A stretch of DNA of 64,000 bases from Chryseosolibacter indicum (GTDB taxonomy: Bacteria > Bacteroidota > Bacteroidia > Cytophagales > Cyclobacteriaceae): the NCBI RefSeq assembly GCF_018598585.1, contig NZ_JAHESD010000021.1:1-64000 (forward strand), given 5' to 3'. Of this stretch, positions 8,515 through 17,938 are shown in pieces; position 1 is the first letter of the stretch, and every line of letters begins with the position of its first letter. Under the pieces are notes generated by a model that saw only the letters and a program-made list of their open reading frames with translations, searched no databases and had not been told where the DNA came from. The position numbers and the translations under genes are program-made.

Positions 8515-10329
8515 ATGCAAAACCCTTACCTTTCCCTGCTAAGTACAGCATGGAAATATGCCCGTCATGAAAAGCGACGGTTCATTTTAATTTACTCTAT
8601 GTTCGTAGTTGCTAATCTTATCGTTGCTATGAACCCTCTCTTCTATGGCTGGTTTGTAAACCAACTTCAGCAACATGGAGCAGCAGTTATTAACACGTCA
8701 TGGATATACGTCGCCGGCTTTTTAGGATTACGCCTTTTTGAGTGGGCTTTCCACGGTCCGGCTAGGGTAATGGAAAGAAAACTTGCTTTCCGTGTTAGTC
8801 AAAACTTTATGGAAGAGTTGTATCACAAAGTACTTCACTTACCCGTAGACTGGCACCAGGATAATCATAGCGGATCGACTATAAACAAATTAAGAAAAGC
8901 TTACGAAGCACTACGTGACTTCTTCCAATCCGGATTCGTGTATCTGTATTCATTTGGAAAGTTTGTTTTCTCTTTCGCGGCAATGATATACTTCTCTCCA
9001 ATATTTGGGGCAGTAGGCGTAGTGTTAGGTCTGATCACTATTATGATAATCGTTCAGTTCGATAAACCTTTTATTAAATCGTTACGTGAAGTAAATCAGA
9101 AAGAACACGAAGTATCATCAACACTTTTTGATAGTCTTTCGAATATCCGTACCGTAATTACCTTGAAACTTGAATCAAGGATTCAAACACGGTTAATGGA
9201 TAAGATAAAGAACGTGTTTCCTGCTTTCAAAAGAAATGTTACCATTAACGAATGGAAATGGTTTGTTGCGCAGATGATGGTTGGTCTTATCTACTGTGTG
9301 AGCGTGTTTGGATACATTTATCAAAACTATGTACCAGGAGAAGTTTTTCAGATAGGTGGCCTTATTGTGTTAATCGGCTATGTAAACCAATTTACAAGTG
9401 TGTTTAATGACATTGCCTCTCAGTACACACAAATTGTAAAGTTCCATACGGAAGTACAGAACGTAAAAGAGGTAGAGAAAGCTTATGATAACCTATCATC
9501 AAAAGAAGGTATCAGCACACTGCCTGCCAATTGGAATACAATCAATATTGATGGCCTTAACTTCGTAAGGCGCGAGAAAGATCCTTCAAGAAAGCCATCG
9601 GGATTATTTGACCTGAACATGCGCATTCAGAAAGGACAACGTATTGCATTAATCGGCGAAAGCGGAAGTGGTAAAAGTACATTACTCTCACTCCTGAGAG
9701 GTTTACATACACCTCAAACAACTTCCTACGTTATGGTTAACGGAAAAACAGTTGCTAATTTTGAAAGCATTGCATCAACGGTTACCCTATTTCCGCAGGA
9801 GCCCGAGATATTCGAAAACTCGATCTTGTACAACATTACATTAGGGTTGCCGTTTACTGAAGAAGAAGTAATGCAAGTATGTGAAGAAGCACACTTTGCA
9901 GATGTTGTGAAGAAACTTCCAGCAGGACTACATACGCACATTCAGGAAAAAGGTGTTAACCTTTCAGGTGGCCAGAAACAACGATTAGCTTTAGCAAGGG
10001 GAATATTGGCTGCGAGACAAAGTGATATAATCCTTATGGACGAACCTACGAGCAGTGTTGATCCCAGGACGGAGAAAATGATCTACAAGAACATGTTCAA
10101 TACGTTTCAGGGCAAATCAGTTATCTCATCGCTTCATCGCTTGCACTTGTTAACTCAATTTGATTACATCTATATACTTCGCAACGGTACTGTTATTGAT
10201 GAAGGGTCTTTTGAAGAACTGAAGCGTTACAGCCTTGTATTTAAAGAAATGTGGGAGCACCAGGCAACTACAGATACGAACAACAATAACCCTGAGCCTA
10301 ATTTCCCTCACATGAATGTGGCCCTGTAA
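8515..10329 (+). CDS. ABC half-transporter (exporter type, MsbA-like)
   Basis: 604 aa with an N-terminal six-helix ABC membrane domain (residues ~20-310) fused to an ATPase domain. Visible are Walker A GESGSGKST near 381, the signature LSGGQKQRLALARG near 482, Walker B IILMDEP near 508 and the H-loop SSLHRLH. Such half-transporters dimerise in the inner membrane and usually export lipids, glycolipids or peptides. Lying beside a heptose/glycosyltransferase locus, it may flip a lipid-linked glycan; that is inference only. It is divergent from the orphan gene and ends 9 bp from the convergent egtD. The C-terminus has a short Asn-rich tail. Confidence 0.9.
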   Translation: MQNPYLSLLSTAWKYARHEKRRFILIYSMFVVANLIVAMNPLFYGWFVNQLQQHGAAVINTSWIYVAGFLGLRLFEWAFHGPARVMERKLAFRVSQNFMEELYHKVLHLPVDWHQDNHSGSTINKLRKAYEALRDFFQSGFVYLYSFGKFVFSFAAMIYFSPIFGAVGVVLGLITIMIIVQFDKPFIKSLREVNQKEHEVSSTLFDSLSNIRTVITLKLESRIQTRLMDKIKNVFPAFKRNVTINEWKWFVAQMMVGLIYCVSVFGYIYQNYVPGEVFQIGGLIVLIGYVNQFTSVFNDIASQYTQIVKFHTEVQNVKEVEKAYDNLSSKEGISTLPANWNTINIDGLNFVRREKDPSRKPSGLFDLNMRIQKGQRIALIGESGSGKSTLLSLLRGLHTPQTTSYVMVNGKTVANFESIASTVTLFPQEPEIFENSILYNITLGLPFTEEEVMQVCEEAHFADVVKKLPAGLHTHIQEKGVNLSGGQKQRLALARGILAARQSDIILMDEPTSSVDPRTEKMIYKNMFNTFQGKSVISSLHRLHLLTQFDYIYILRNGTVIDEGSFEELKRYSLVFKEMWEHQATTDTNNNNPEPNFPHMNVAL

Positions 10330-10338
10330 GTACGAAAA

Positions 10339-11310
10339 TTATGCAGGCCTTTTCCTGAGAAGAACGTCAGCAAAGTATTTATTCTTGTCGTAAAAGACAT
10401 CTGCAACTTCTAAGTTATATTTTGACGCCATGTCGTCAATCATTTGAAGATCATATTTCTGGGAAACTTCCGTATGGATAGTTTCCCAGGCTTCAAAATG
10501 AAACGTGCTATTCAGTGCATCTATATACACGTCCTGTTTTCTTCGGCTTACCAAAAAGCTTTTAGCAGTGGCGCTTTCAGGATCATAGGTAGGGAAATGA
10601 CTAAATTGATCCAATGAAAAGTTAGCTCCAAGTTCACGGTTTAATCTTGCGAGCAAGTTCAAATTAAATGCTTTGGTTATTCCATTTGGATCATCATAAG
10701 CAAGCTGAACAACTCTCGGATCTTTCTTTAAATCAAATCCTACTAAAAGAAAATCTTCTGGTGACATCGCCTTACTTATCTTATTGATAAATTGACGAGC
10801 GCTGTTGATCGGGTAGTTACCTATGTTTGCTCCCAAAAAAAGAATTACCTTCCTATTCTTGTTTTCTTTGAAGAGCAGTAATGCTTCTTCGTATCGGCCG
10901 GTATGCGGTTGAATTTGAAGCTTAGGCAGTGCATGTGATAATCTATTCTTCAGCAGATCCAGAACATTTTCAGAAACATCAATTGGTATGTATGTAAAAT
11001 TCGTCTCCTGGTCGAGAAGGTAAGCCAGCAACAATTGCGTTTTTACACCATCGCCAGGCCCCAGTTCAATTAGTTCAAAAGAATCGGCCGCGTTGGTAAA
11101 ATAGTGCGACAAGTGCTTCCTGTAGTTTCTGAGAATCTCATATTCGCATCCTGTAGGATAGTACTCAGGCATCCGCATAATTGATTGGAAGATCTGATCT
11201 CCCTGTGCATCATAAAGAAGCCAGCTGGGAAGATGCTTCGGGGTAGAAGATAGGCCCTGGTTAACAGCTTCAACTATATCTGCATCAATTATATATGATT
11301 GTACTCCCAT
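10339..11310 (-). CDS. egtD: L-histidine N-alpha-methyltransferase (ergothioneine synthesis)
   Basis: 323 aa of the EgtD/DUF2260 methyltransferase family: LPSWLLYDAQGDQIFQSI, a YYPTGCEYEIL segment, the SAM-binding ELGPGDGVKTQLLL, and LFLGANIGNYP plus LVGFDLKKDP further on. It trimethylates histidine to hercynine in the cytoplasm. I chose ATG 11310 because it lies 4 nt after the egtB stop and starts a normal-length protein. The frame is open 40 codons further upstream, but that part lies inside egtB. The two genes form an operon with egtB first. Confidence 0.92.
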   Translation of the reverse strand: MGVQSYIIDADIVEAVNQGLSSTPKHLPSWLLYDAQGDQIFQSIMRMPEYYPTGCEYEILRNYRKHLSHYFTNAADSFELIELGPGDGVKTQLLLAYLLDQETNFTYIPIDVSENVLDLLKNRLSHALPKLQIQPHTGRYEEALLLFKENKNRKVILFLGANIGNYPINSARQFINKISKAMSPEDFLLVGFDLKKDPRVVQLAYDDPNGITKAFNLNLLARLNRELGANFSLDQFSHFPTYDPESATAKSFLVSRRKQDVYIDALNSTFHFEAWETIHTEVSQKYDLQMIDDMASKYNLEVADVFYDKNKYFADVLLRKRPA

Positions 11311-11314
11311 TTTA

Positions 11315-12526
11315 CTATTGGTTATCCTTACACAAACGAATCCCATTAAACTGCCACCTAAGCTGCGGGTAGAAGAAATTGCGATAACTCTTCCTGGAAT
11401 GATTTGGTGGTGTTGCAACAGACGCACCACGCAGAACCATGGTATTTACCATAAACTTACCGTTGTATTCTCCTAACGCCCCGTCAGGCTTTGAATAGCC
11501 AGGATAAGGAAGATATGCGCTATTGGTATGCTCCCAACGTTGCCCCCAATTGAACTGATCGGCAGCTGCTTCCCACTCAAACTCTGTAGGTAATCTCATT
11601 CCTTTCCATGCTGCAAGTGCAGAAGCTTCATAGAAACTTATATGCGTAACAGGTTCATCCCGGTTAAGCGTTTCAAGACCACTCAATGAATACCGGTACC
11701 ATTTTCCTTCAATGCTATACCAGTACAATGGCGCAGTAATATTATTTTGTTTTACCCATTCCCATCCGTCGCTATGCCAATATTCCCATCTTGTATATCC
11801 GCCATCGTTAATAAAATCCAGGTATTCCTGATTTGTAACAAGGCTCTTTCGTATGTGATAAGGCTTTAAGAGAACACGATGTACACCATGCTCATTATCA
11901 TAAGAGAAGCCATAGCCAGAGTAACCTATTGTGTATTCTCCTTCCGGAATAAAAGCAAACGTATTGTTAATCTCGGGATATAATGTTTCTACAAAACCAG
12001 TTTTATAAGGAGGAAACAACGGATTATGCCCCAGAATATATTTAATATCTGTAAATAAAAGTTCCTGATGTTGTTGTTCGTGGTTGAAGCCTACTTCGAG
12101 AACGTAATTCGCTTCAGCAGGCAAATAGTCAAGAAGTTCGAGCATGTGGTCGTCAACATATTTTCTGTACTGATAAATTTCCTCAACGGTAGGACGACTC
12201 ATGTTCCCTCTATCAAGACGTAAGACGCGATCTCCAACAGTGTTGTAGTAACTGTTGAAGAGGTAGCTGAATTTTGAATTGAATCGTTTATAATCTTTAT
12301 CGTATTTACAAAGAATAAATTCTTCGAAGAACCACGTGGTATGTGCCAGATGCCATTTTGGTGGACTAACATCTACTGTAGGCTGAACTACATAATCTTC
12401 CTGTTCGAGTGGCTTACAAATTTCTTCACTATATTTCCGTATAAAAAGATATTTTTCTTTGAGAGAAATATTCTCATGTTCAAGCGTGTGTTGCCTGTGG
12501 TCGGAATGTCTTTCCATTACTCGCAT
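11315..12526 (-). CDS. egtB: Hercynine sulfoxide synthase-type iron enzyme
   Basis: 403 aa. An N-terminal DinB-like four-helix part carries KWHLAHTTWFFEEF (His59/His62) and FNHEQQHQE (His149, His153), the HX3HXE iron-ligand pattern of EgtB and OvoA. A C-terminal formylglycine-generating/lectin-like domain follows, with LPTEFEWEAAA and a YRNFFYP...GIRL end. The enzyme joins a thiol to hercynine with oxygen. Whether it takes gamma-glutamylcysteine or cysteine cannot be read here, and no egtA, egtC or egtE is in the window. OvoA is less likely, because the methyltransferase is a separate EgtD protein. ATG 12526 has an AGGAGGG 8 nt upstream, an unusually good Shine-Dalgarno for this genome. Confidence 0.9.
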   Translation of the reverse strand: MRVMERHSDHRQHTLEHENISLKEKYLFIRKYSEEICKPLEQEDYVVQPTVDVSPPKWHLAHTTWFFEEFILCKYDKDYKRFNSKFSYLFNSYYNTVGDRVLRLDRGNMSRPTVEEIYQYRKYVDDHMLELLDYLPAEANYVLEVGFNHEQQHQELLFTDIKYILGHNPLFPPYKTGFVETLYPEINNTFAFIPEGEYTIGYSGYGFSYDNEHGVHRVLLKPYHIRKSLVTNQEYLDFINDGGYTRWEYWHSDGWEWVKQNNITAPLYWYSIEGKWYRYSLSGLETLNRDEPVTHISFYEASALAAWKGMRLPTEFEWEAAADQFNWGQRWEHTNSAYLPYPGYSKPDGALGEYNGKFMVNTMVLRGASVATPPNHSRKSYRNFFYPQLRWQFNGIRLCKDNQ

Positions 12527-12587
12527 CCTTCTGCCCTCCTTTAACTTCGTTAACGTTAAAAACTGTACCGACTTAGTGACTAAAGCA

Positions 12588-15500
12588 CTACCTTAAAAGT
12601 GTTATGATACCTTTATATCGATTTTTGGCCTTTGGATTCTGTAGATCTACGGTGTAGAAATACACATCAGCCGGTAGCAGCACACCATTCATACTACCAT
12701 CCCACTCAGCATTTAGCCCTGTCGCTTCAAAAACGACACTTCCCCGTCGGTTATAAATTCGTATCTGAGCATTATCAAAATTAATGTTACCGTCAGTAAA
12801 CCTTATTGTCCAAGTGTCGTTGGCCCCATCACCATTAGGGGTAAAGCCTGAAGGAATATCAAGCGAAATAGATTCTTCCCCAAATCCTATTGTTCTTGTT
12901 AGTGCCGCGCTTGGAATCCTACCGTCGTTAACGGTTAAAGAAATTGTTTTCTCATTCATCGATGGATCAGAACTGCTGCGATAGTCGTATTTAATGCTTC
13001 TTATTATGTTCTGATATATTTCTTTTGAAGCAAGCCCAATAATCAGGAGTGTTCCGGATGCCTTGTCAAATATAATGCGAACAGCAGCGTCGGATTGATA
13101 AGATAACGAGTCTCTGCCTGCTTCATAAGTTGAACCATTAAACTCAACTTCTGCCAGCGCAACGCTATCATCATCCACATCTATGACTGACACATCTTCA
13201 AAAATTTGTAGTCCTCCATTATCCCTGGAATAGAACAGTTCTGTATCACCCTCTGCAATAAGCGCAGGAGCATCGTTAACAGGATCCACAAGAACAAGAA
13301 GCTGATAAGGCCTGCTCGTATTGACACCGTCATTTACCGTTACAGGAACAGAAAGGTAGCCAAAGAAATTAAGCATTGGCTTAATCCGGGTTCCTGTTAC
13401 ATTGTAGTTCTCACCGGTAGTAACTGAAAGGCTAAAACCATTAGGAAAGTTACTGTCAGGGTCTACAACCACCAAATGAGAAAGATCAACAACAAGCGAG
13501 TCATCTTCATTTATTCTTAAAAACTTTTGTCCTGTAATCAAAGGAACATCCGCCACAGGCAAAACATTAACTTCCAAATTAAAGGGAGCACTGGTAGATT
13601 GTTTATCACTTACTGTCACCCTCACCGTTAGCTTTCCTACAAAGTTTGGATAGGGCGTAATGGTTGTACCTTCCACATTATAATTATTTCCGCTTGAGAC
13701 GGTTAACCTAAAATCATCAGGATAACGGTTATCAGGATCGGTGACAACAAGGTGAGAGAGTTGAATTAACAGCGCAGTATTTCTGTATGTACTTAACGGA
13801 ACCTGTGAATTTATAACAGGAGGAACATTTGGAGGTGTATTAACCTGAATTCTAAGATTAAAGGGAGCACTGGATGCAGCCCCATCACTTACTGTAACAG
13901 GAACAGTTAATGTACCAACAAAATCTAACGCAGGGGTAACAATATTTCCTACAGCGGTAAAGTTCGGGCCATTGCCTGTGCTTATTATAAAACCGTCAGG
14001 ATAATTATTGTCAACATCAGTAACTGTTAAGTGAGCAAATTCAATCTGAATCGCTTTATTCTTAAAAGTAGATAGTGCCACTTGTCCTGTAATTGAAGGT
14101 GCATCATTAACAGGAAGTACTGTAACTTGCAATTCAAATGGACTACTTTCAGAAGCGCCATCATTTACTGTTACCGGTACGGTTAAGGGTCCGTTAAAAT
14201 CTCTTACAGGTGTTATGGTAGTTCCGGATACGGTATAATTACTTCCTTGTTTTACTGAAAGTGTAAAGCCCTGCGGATAAGTATTGTCAGGATCTGTTAC
14301 TGTAAGGTGAGCGAGCTGAATGGTGAAAGCTTGCTCTTCATTGGTTTGCAACGGAACTTGCCCGGTGATTTCAGGAGTATCATTAGTTCCCTGCACAGAA
14401 ATCTGCGCATTAAATTGATTACTTTCTAAAGCACCATCACTCACTTTTACTCCTACAGTAAGTGCACCAGCGAAACCAGGAGCTGGAGTAACTGTTGTGC
14501 CTGATACTGTATAATTATTTCCAGGAAGAATAGTAAGACTAAAACCGTTAGGGTAAGTATTATCAGGGTCGGTAACAGTGAAGTTTGAAAATGCAAGTGT
14601 AATAGAACCATTTTCCTGCACGTTTAATTGTGACTGCCCAGTAATTGTGGGAGGATCATTAACAGGGTTAACCTGAACACTAAGATTAAAGGTATTGCTT
14701 GACCCCTGCCCATCGTTTACTGAAACAGGAACGGTAAGATTACCATGGTAGTTCGCAGCAGGTGTAATCGTGGTTCCTGCTACAGAATAATTTTGGCCAG
14801 ATCCTACGTTCAGTGTAAAACCATTGGGATACACATTATCAGGATCTACTACCTCGAGATGAGAGAACTGAATAGTCACTGATTGGTCTTCATTTGTGCT
14901 AACCGGTTGTTGTCCTGTAATTACAGGCAGATCATTTTGAGACGATACATTTATTTGAAGGGGATATGTATTGCTATTTGCCTGGCCATCACTTACACTT
15001 ACGGAAACTGAAAGCATACCAGAAAAATCAGGTACAGGGGTGACTGTAGTACCTGACACGGTATAATTGTCACCCGGAAAAACATTTAGCGTAAATCCAC
15101 CAGGATAATTATTATCAGGATCAGAAACCGCTATGTGGTTAAACGATATAGTTATTGATTGCCCTTCAGCGGTTTGAAGCGTTGAAGCCTGCCCCGTAAT
15201 AACAGGCGCATTGTTTATAGCATTAACCGTTACCTGTAAATAGAACGTGTTGCTCGTTGCCGTGCCATCATTTACTGATACCGGAACCGATAGAACTCCA
15301 TTAAATCCTGCTGCTGGGGTTATTGTTGTACCTGCAACAGTATAGTTAGAGCCCGGAGATACAAAAAGAGAAAAGCCTGTTGGATAGGAGCTATCGGGGT
15401 CATTTACCACTAAATGAGAAAAATCAATGGGCAAAGGTTTATCCTCGTTAATTGCTAAAGGTACTTGTCCTGTAATTTGCGGTGCTTCGTTTACCGCAGT

Positions 15501-16160
15501 TACCTGAATTGACAGATTATAAATATCGCTATTGCTAATTCCATCGTTCACGATCACCTGCGTAGTTAAAGTGCCTGAGAATTGAGGATCAGGAATAACT
15601 GCATTACCTGAAACGCTATAATTCTCGCCATCGAGTACTGTCAGGTTAAATCCATTGGGGTAGACATTATCCGGGTCATCTATTAAAAGCTTATCAAGCG
15701 TAATATCAATTGGAGTATTTTCGTTAGTTGACAGAAAAACATTTCCTGTAATAACAGGAGGATCATTTTCTTCGGTAACAACAAGTTGCAGATCGTAACG
15801 GTTACTCATCATTTCTCCCTGGGCCACTCGCACGGGAACCGATAGTATTCCTGCAAAATTTAAACTGGGCGTTACAACGGTACCAGAAACCGTGTAGTTA
15901 GTACCGCCAGCTACCTCAAGAACAAGTGAATTTTCATCTTCATCTCCCCCATTATTATTTCCATTATCGTTTTCACCATCCGGGTTTTCATTATCTTCTT
16001 CAAATTCAATAAACAAGTCTGCTGTTGAAAGAGCCCTTGATTGGTCTTCGATGGTACTAATAGATTGTTGTCCAACTATTTTAGGCTTCTTCTTAGATGA
16101 AGCTGCAAAAATTGTAGAATGGATCGAGATTAAAAGAAGGAGTAAAAGACTGCGAAACAT
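12588..16160 (-). CDS. Secreted tandem-repeat protein with T9SS type B sorting domain
   Basis: 1190 aa. A signal peptide (MFRSLLLLLLISIHSTIFA) is followed by about ten copies of a ~100-residue beta-sandwich (cadherin/Ig-like) repeat. Nine copies share a TDPDNxYPxGF core, an NYTVSGTTITP strand and VSVNDG, and are joined by NDAPxITGQ linkers. The first copy is degenerate and has an acidic Asp/Glu/Asn/Gly-rich loop in place of the DPDN core, and a divergent eleventh unit follows the ninth. The last ~90 residues (PSGFTPNGDGANDTW... to the end) are a CHU_C/type B sorting domain that directs export through the type IX system. It is probably a cell-surface or released adhesin-like protein. Confidence 0.9.
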   Translation of the reverse strand: MFRSLLLLLLISIHSTIFAASSKKKPKIVGQQSISTIEDQSRALSTADLFIEFEEDNENPDGENDNGNNNGGDEDENSLVLEVAGGTNYTVSGTVVTPSLNFAGILSVPVRVAQGEMMSNRYDLQLVVTEENDPPVITGNVFLSTNENTPIDITLDKLLIDDPDNVYPNGFNLTVLDGENYSVSGNAVIPDPQFSGTLTTQVIVNDGISNSDIYNLSIQVTAVNEAPQITGQVPLAINEDKPLPIDFSHLVVNDPDSSYPTGFSLFVSPGSNYTVAGTTITPAAGFNGVLSVPVSVNDGTATSNTFYLQVTVNAINNAPVITGQASTLQTAEGQSITISFNHIAVSDPDNNYPGGFTLNVFPGDNYTVSGTTVTPVPDFSGMLSVSVSVSDGQANSNTYPLQINVSSQNDLPVITGQQPVSTNEDQSVTIQFSHLEVVDPDNVYPNGFTLNVGSGQNYSVAGTTITPAANYHGNLTVPVSVNDGQGSSNTFNLSVQVNPVNDPPTITGQSQLNVQENGSITLAFSNFTVTDPDNTYPNGFSLTILPGNNYTVSGTTVTPAPGFAGALTVGVKVSDGALESNQFNAQISVQGTNDTPEITGQVPLQTNEEQAFTIQLAHLTVTDPDNTYPQGFTLSVKQGSNYTVSGTTITPVRDFNGPLTVPVTVNDGASESSPFELQVTVLPVNDAPSITGQVALSTFKNKAIQIEFAHLTVTDVDNNYPDGFIISTGNGPNFTAVGNIVTPALDFVGTLTVPVTVSDGAASSAPFNLRIQVNTPPNVPPVINSQVPLSTYRNTALLIQLSHLVVTDPDNRYPDDFRLTVSSGNNYNVEGTTITPYPNFVGKLTVRVTVSDKQSTSAPFNLEVNVLPVADVPLITGQKFLRINEDDSLVVDLSHLVVVDPDSNFPNGFSLSVTTGENYNVTGTRIKPMLNFFGYLSVPVTVNDGVNTSRPYQLLVLVDPVNDAPALIAEGDTELFYSRDNGGLQIFEDVSVIDVDDDSVALAEVEFNGSTYEAGRDSLSYQSDAAVRIIFDKASGTLLIIGLASKEIYQNIIRSIKYDYRSSSDPSMNEKTISLTVNDGRIPSAALTRTIGFGEESISLDIPSGFTPNGDGANDTWTIRFTDGNINFDNAQIRIYNRRGSVVFEATGLNAEWDGSMNGVLLPADVYFYTVDLQNPKAKNRYKGIITLLR

Positions 16161-16369
16161 ATCAGCCTTACGGCCGGAAAAAACTATTCCTCAATAACAT
16201 AGAGCGAATGCAAACGCGTTTGTAAGACGCCTTAATTAATAAGGAGAAGTTTTTCTACAAAGAAAAGTACTCCTTCAATTAAGCGGCTATAAATGCCAGT
16301 TCTGATTTGTATCTTATAAATGGCATACCCTTTTAACAACGGTACAAACAAAACAAACAGACGAATATT

Positions 16370-16627
16370 ATGGCTTGTAACTTTTCCATACCATTTACCG
16401 GGACACCATCAGATGTATTAAACAGAGCAAAGTCAGCAGTACAAAGTCAGGGAGGAGCTTTCAACGGTAACGAAAGTTCGGGTGCTTTCCAGGTAAGTGT
16501 CATGGGCAGTGCTATTAAAGGTTCGTACACTGTTGTAGGAAACGATCTTAATATCACTATCGATTCTAAACCTTTTCTGATTCCTTGCAGTACTATTGAA
16601 GGTTTTCTAAGAAGCCAGATACGTTGA
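16370..16627 (+). CDS. Small conserved-looking protein, function unknown
   Basis: 85 aa, MACNFSIPFTGTPSDVLNRA... It looks like a compact alpha/beta domain: a helix containing NRAKSAVQSQGG, then alternating strands (GAFQVSVMG, IKGSYTVVG, NDLNITIDSKP) and a final helix. The single-domain size and absence of a signal peptide suggest a small cytoplasmic protein. It is 44 bp upstream of the DUF1264 lipoprotein gene and could share its transcript. I do not recognise the family with certainty. Confidence 0.7.
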   Translation: MACNFSIPFTGTPSDVLNRAKSAVQSQGGAFNGNESSGAFQVSVMGSAIKGSYTVVGNDLNITIDSKPFLIPCSTIEGFLRSQIR

Positions 16628-16671
16628 CGAGGGTGCGTTTTACTACCATCTTAAGTAAATAGGAATATTGT

Positions 16672-17409
16672 ATGCGTAATCTTCTATTACTTCTGGTTAT
16701 AATACTTGTTGCTTCGTGTGGTGGTAATACATCTCAGGAACAGACCGAAGAACCTGGTAGTGATAAATCTGCCAAAACGGAAGCACTTGAAACAGGTTCG
16801 GAACTTTTGCAAAATAAACCTCCTGTAGATGCAATTGCCCTTTACCTTAATGGATTTCATTTCTATAATGGAGACATGAAGGGGCAAATGGAAGCGCATC
16901 ACTACTGCACCAAGCTGAATGAAGATGTAACGCAATGCGTCATTTACGATGGCAATCAAAAGGATGCGCACATTATGGGGATTGAATACATCATCAGTGA
17001 AAAGTTATTTAAAACTTTGCCTCCTGAAGAAAAAGTACTTTGGCATAGCCATGCTTATGAGGTAAAATCAGGAACACTTGTGGCTCCTAACATTCCTCAA
17101 GTAGCCGAACATGAACTGATGGAACAAATTGTTTCAACCTATGGTAAAACATGGCATACCTGGCATACAGATCTTGATAAAGAATTACCTTATGGAAGCC
17201 CGCAGCTGATGATGGGTTTTACCAAAGACGGTCAACTTGACACCGCACTGGTTGCAAAGCGTGATAAACAGATTGGTATTTCAACCAAAGAGAAACGTGA
17301 AAACAGAAATGATATACCTTCTCCTGAAAAAGTATCAGGCGCTGATGCATGGGAGCAGGGAAAAATAGTACAACTACCTCCTTTTGGTAAAAAACATCAC
17401 AACCACTAG
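16672..17409 (+). CDS. DUF1264 (OBAP-like) lipoprotein
   Basis: 245 aa. The N-terminus is a lipoprotein signal (LLLLVIILVASC, Cys at residue 16) followed by a linker rich in Thr, Glu and Ser. The rest resembles DUF1264 / oil-body-associated proteins: ALYLNGFHFYNGDMKGQMEAHHYC, QCVIYDG, GIEYIIS, VLWHSHAYEVKSG and a TWHTWHTD segment. The many conserved His residues hint at metal or ligand binding, but the family's biochemical role is not established. It probably sits in the periplasmic leaflet of a membrane and may be co-transcribed with the 85-aa gene. Confidence 0.85.
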   Translation: MRNLLLLLVIILVASCGGNTSQEQTEEPGSDKSAKTEALETGSELLQNKPPVDAIALYLNGFHFYNGDMKGQMEAHHYCTKLNEDVTQCVIYDGNQKDAHIMGIEYIISEKLFKTLPPEEKVLWHSHAYEVKSGTLVAPNIPQVAEHELMEQIVSTYGKTWHTWHTDLDKELPYGSPQLMMGFTKDGQLDTALVAKRDKQIGISTKEKRENRNDIPSPEKVSGADAWEQGKIVQLPPFGKKHHNH

Positions 17410-17430
17410 TAACGCACTCTTCTTTCTAAA

Positions 17431-17811
17431 TCAATTGAATAATTTGCTCGTTAGCAAACCTGCTACTACCGCAAGTATTCCTAAAAGTAATGTTACTGCT
17501 ACATAAGTGATTGACACAACTATCATCTTTTGCTGTATAAGGTTTGTGTTTTCATAAGCAAAAGTTGAGAAGGTTGTAAAACCACCACAAAAACCAGTGG
17601 TTAAAAATAACCTCCAACTTTGCTGGCCTTCTGTTTTTAAAAGCAATCCTATTACAAAACCGAGAACAAAGGATCCAAGTATATTTACAAGCAAAGTACC
17701 ATAAGGAAGGAGTGATTTTATTTTGCTATCAATAAACACAACTGATACATATCGGGCTATGGTTCCTAAAAATCCTCCAGCGCCAACTATCAAAATGGAA
17801 TAAATTGTCAT
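17431..17811 (-). CDS. crcB: Fluoride ion channel CrcB/Fluc
   Basis: 126 aa with four hydrophobic helices. Family marks are GAGGFLGTIARYV near the N-terminus, GTLLVNILGSFVLGF with the conserved Asn, and TTGFCGGFTTFSTFAYE with the Phe/Thr/Ser track residues of Fluc channels. It exports fluoride as a dual-topology dimer in the inner membrane. A single full-length copy is present. It is divergent from the Rrf2 regulator (127-bp gap). I looked for a fluoride riboswitch in the leader and did not find the conserved motif. Confidence 0.93.
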   Translation of the reverse strand: MTIYSILIVGAGGFLGTIARYVSVVFIDSKIKSLLPYGTLLVNILGSFVLGFVIGLLLKTEGQQSWRLFLTTGFCGGFTTFSTFAYENTNLIQQKMIVVSITYVAVTLLLGILAVVAGLLTSKLFN

Positions 17812-17886
17812 TCTCTTTTGTTTTACCTAAGCCAAGTCACACCTGTTTAGTAACTTCTGTACTGCAGACGGGGCTTTTGTGCCATC

Positions 17887-17928
17887 CAGCAACAATTGCT
17901 GAAATATAAAGACAAAACCATAAATTTG
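17887..17928 (+). promoter_or_regulatory. Promoter of the Rrf2 gene with an overlapping inverted repeat
   Basis: TAAATTTG at 17921-17928 matches the Bacteroidota -7 consensus TAnnTTTG exactly, 10 bp before the ATG at 17939, so the leader would be very short. A TTG at 17896-17898, 22 bp upstream, can serve as the -33 element. The perfect inverted repeat CAGCAA/TTGCTG (17887-17892, 17896-17901, 3-nt spacer) covers the -33 element, as an autorepressor site would. Confidence 0.55.
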
Positions 17929-17938
17929 TCCCCTTACT

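Noticed and set aside
11311-11430. Extended egtD start, 40 codons upstream
   Set aside because: The extension lies inside egtB and adds no conserved sequence; ATG 11310 gives a normal start.
17812-17938. Fluoride riboswitch upstream of crcB
   Set aside because: The leader lacks the paired GGCGATG... and ...GATGRCCTCTAC-type segments of the crcB motif on the minus strand.
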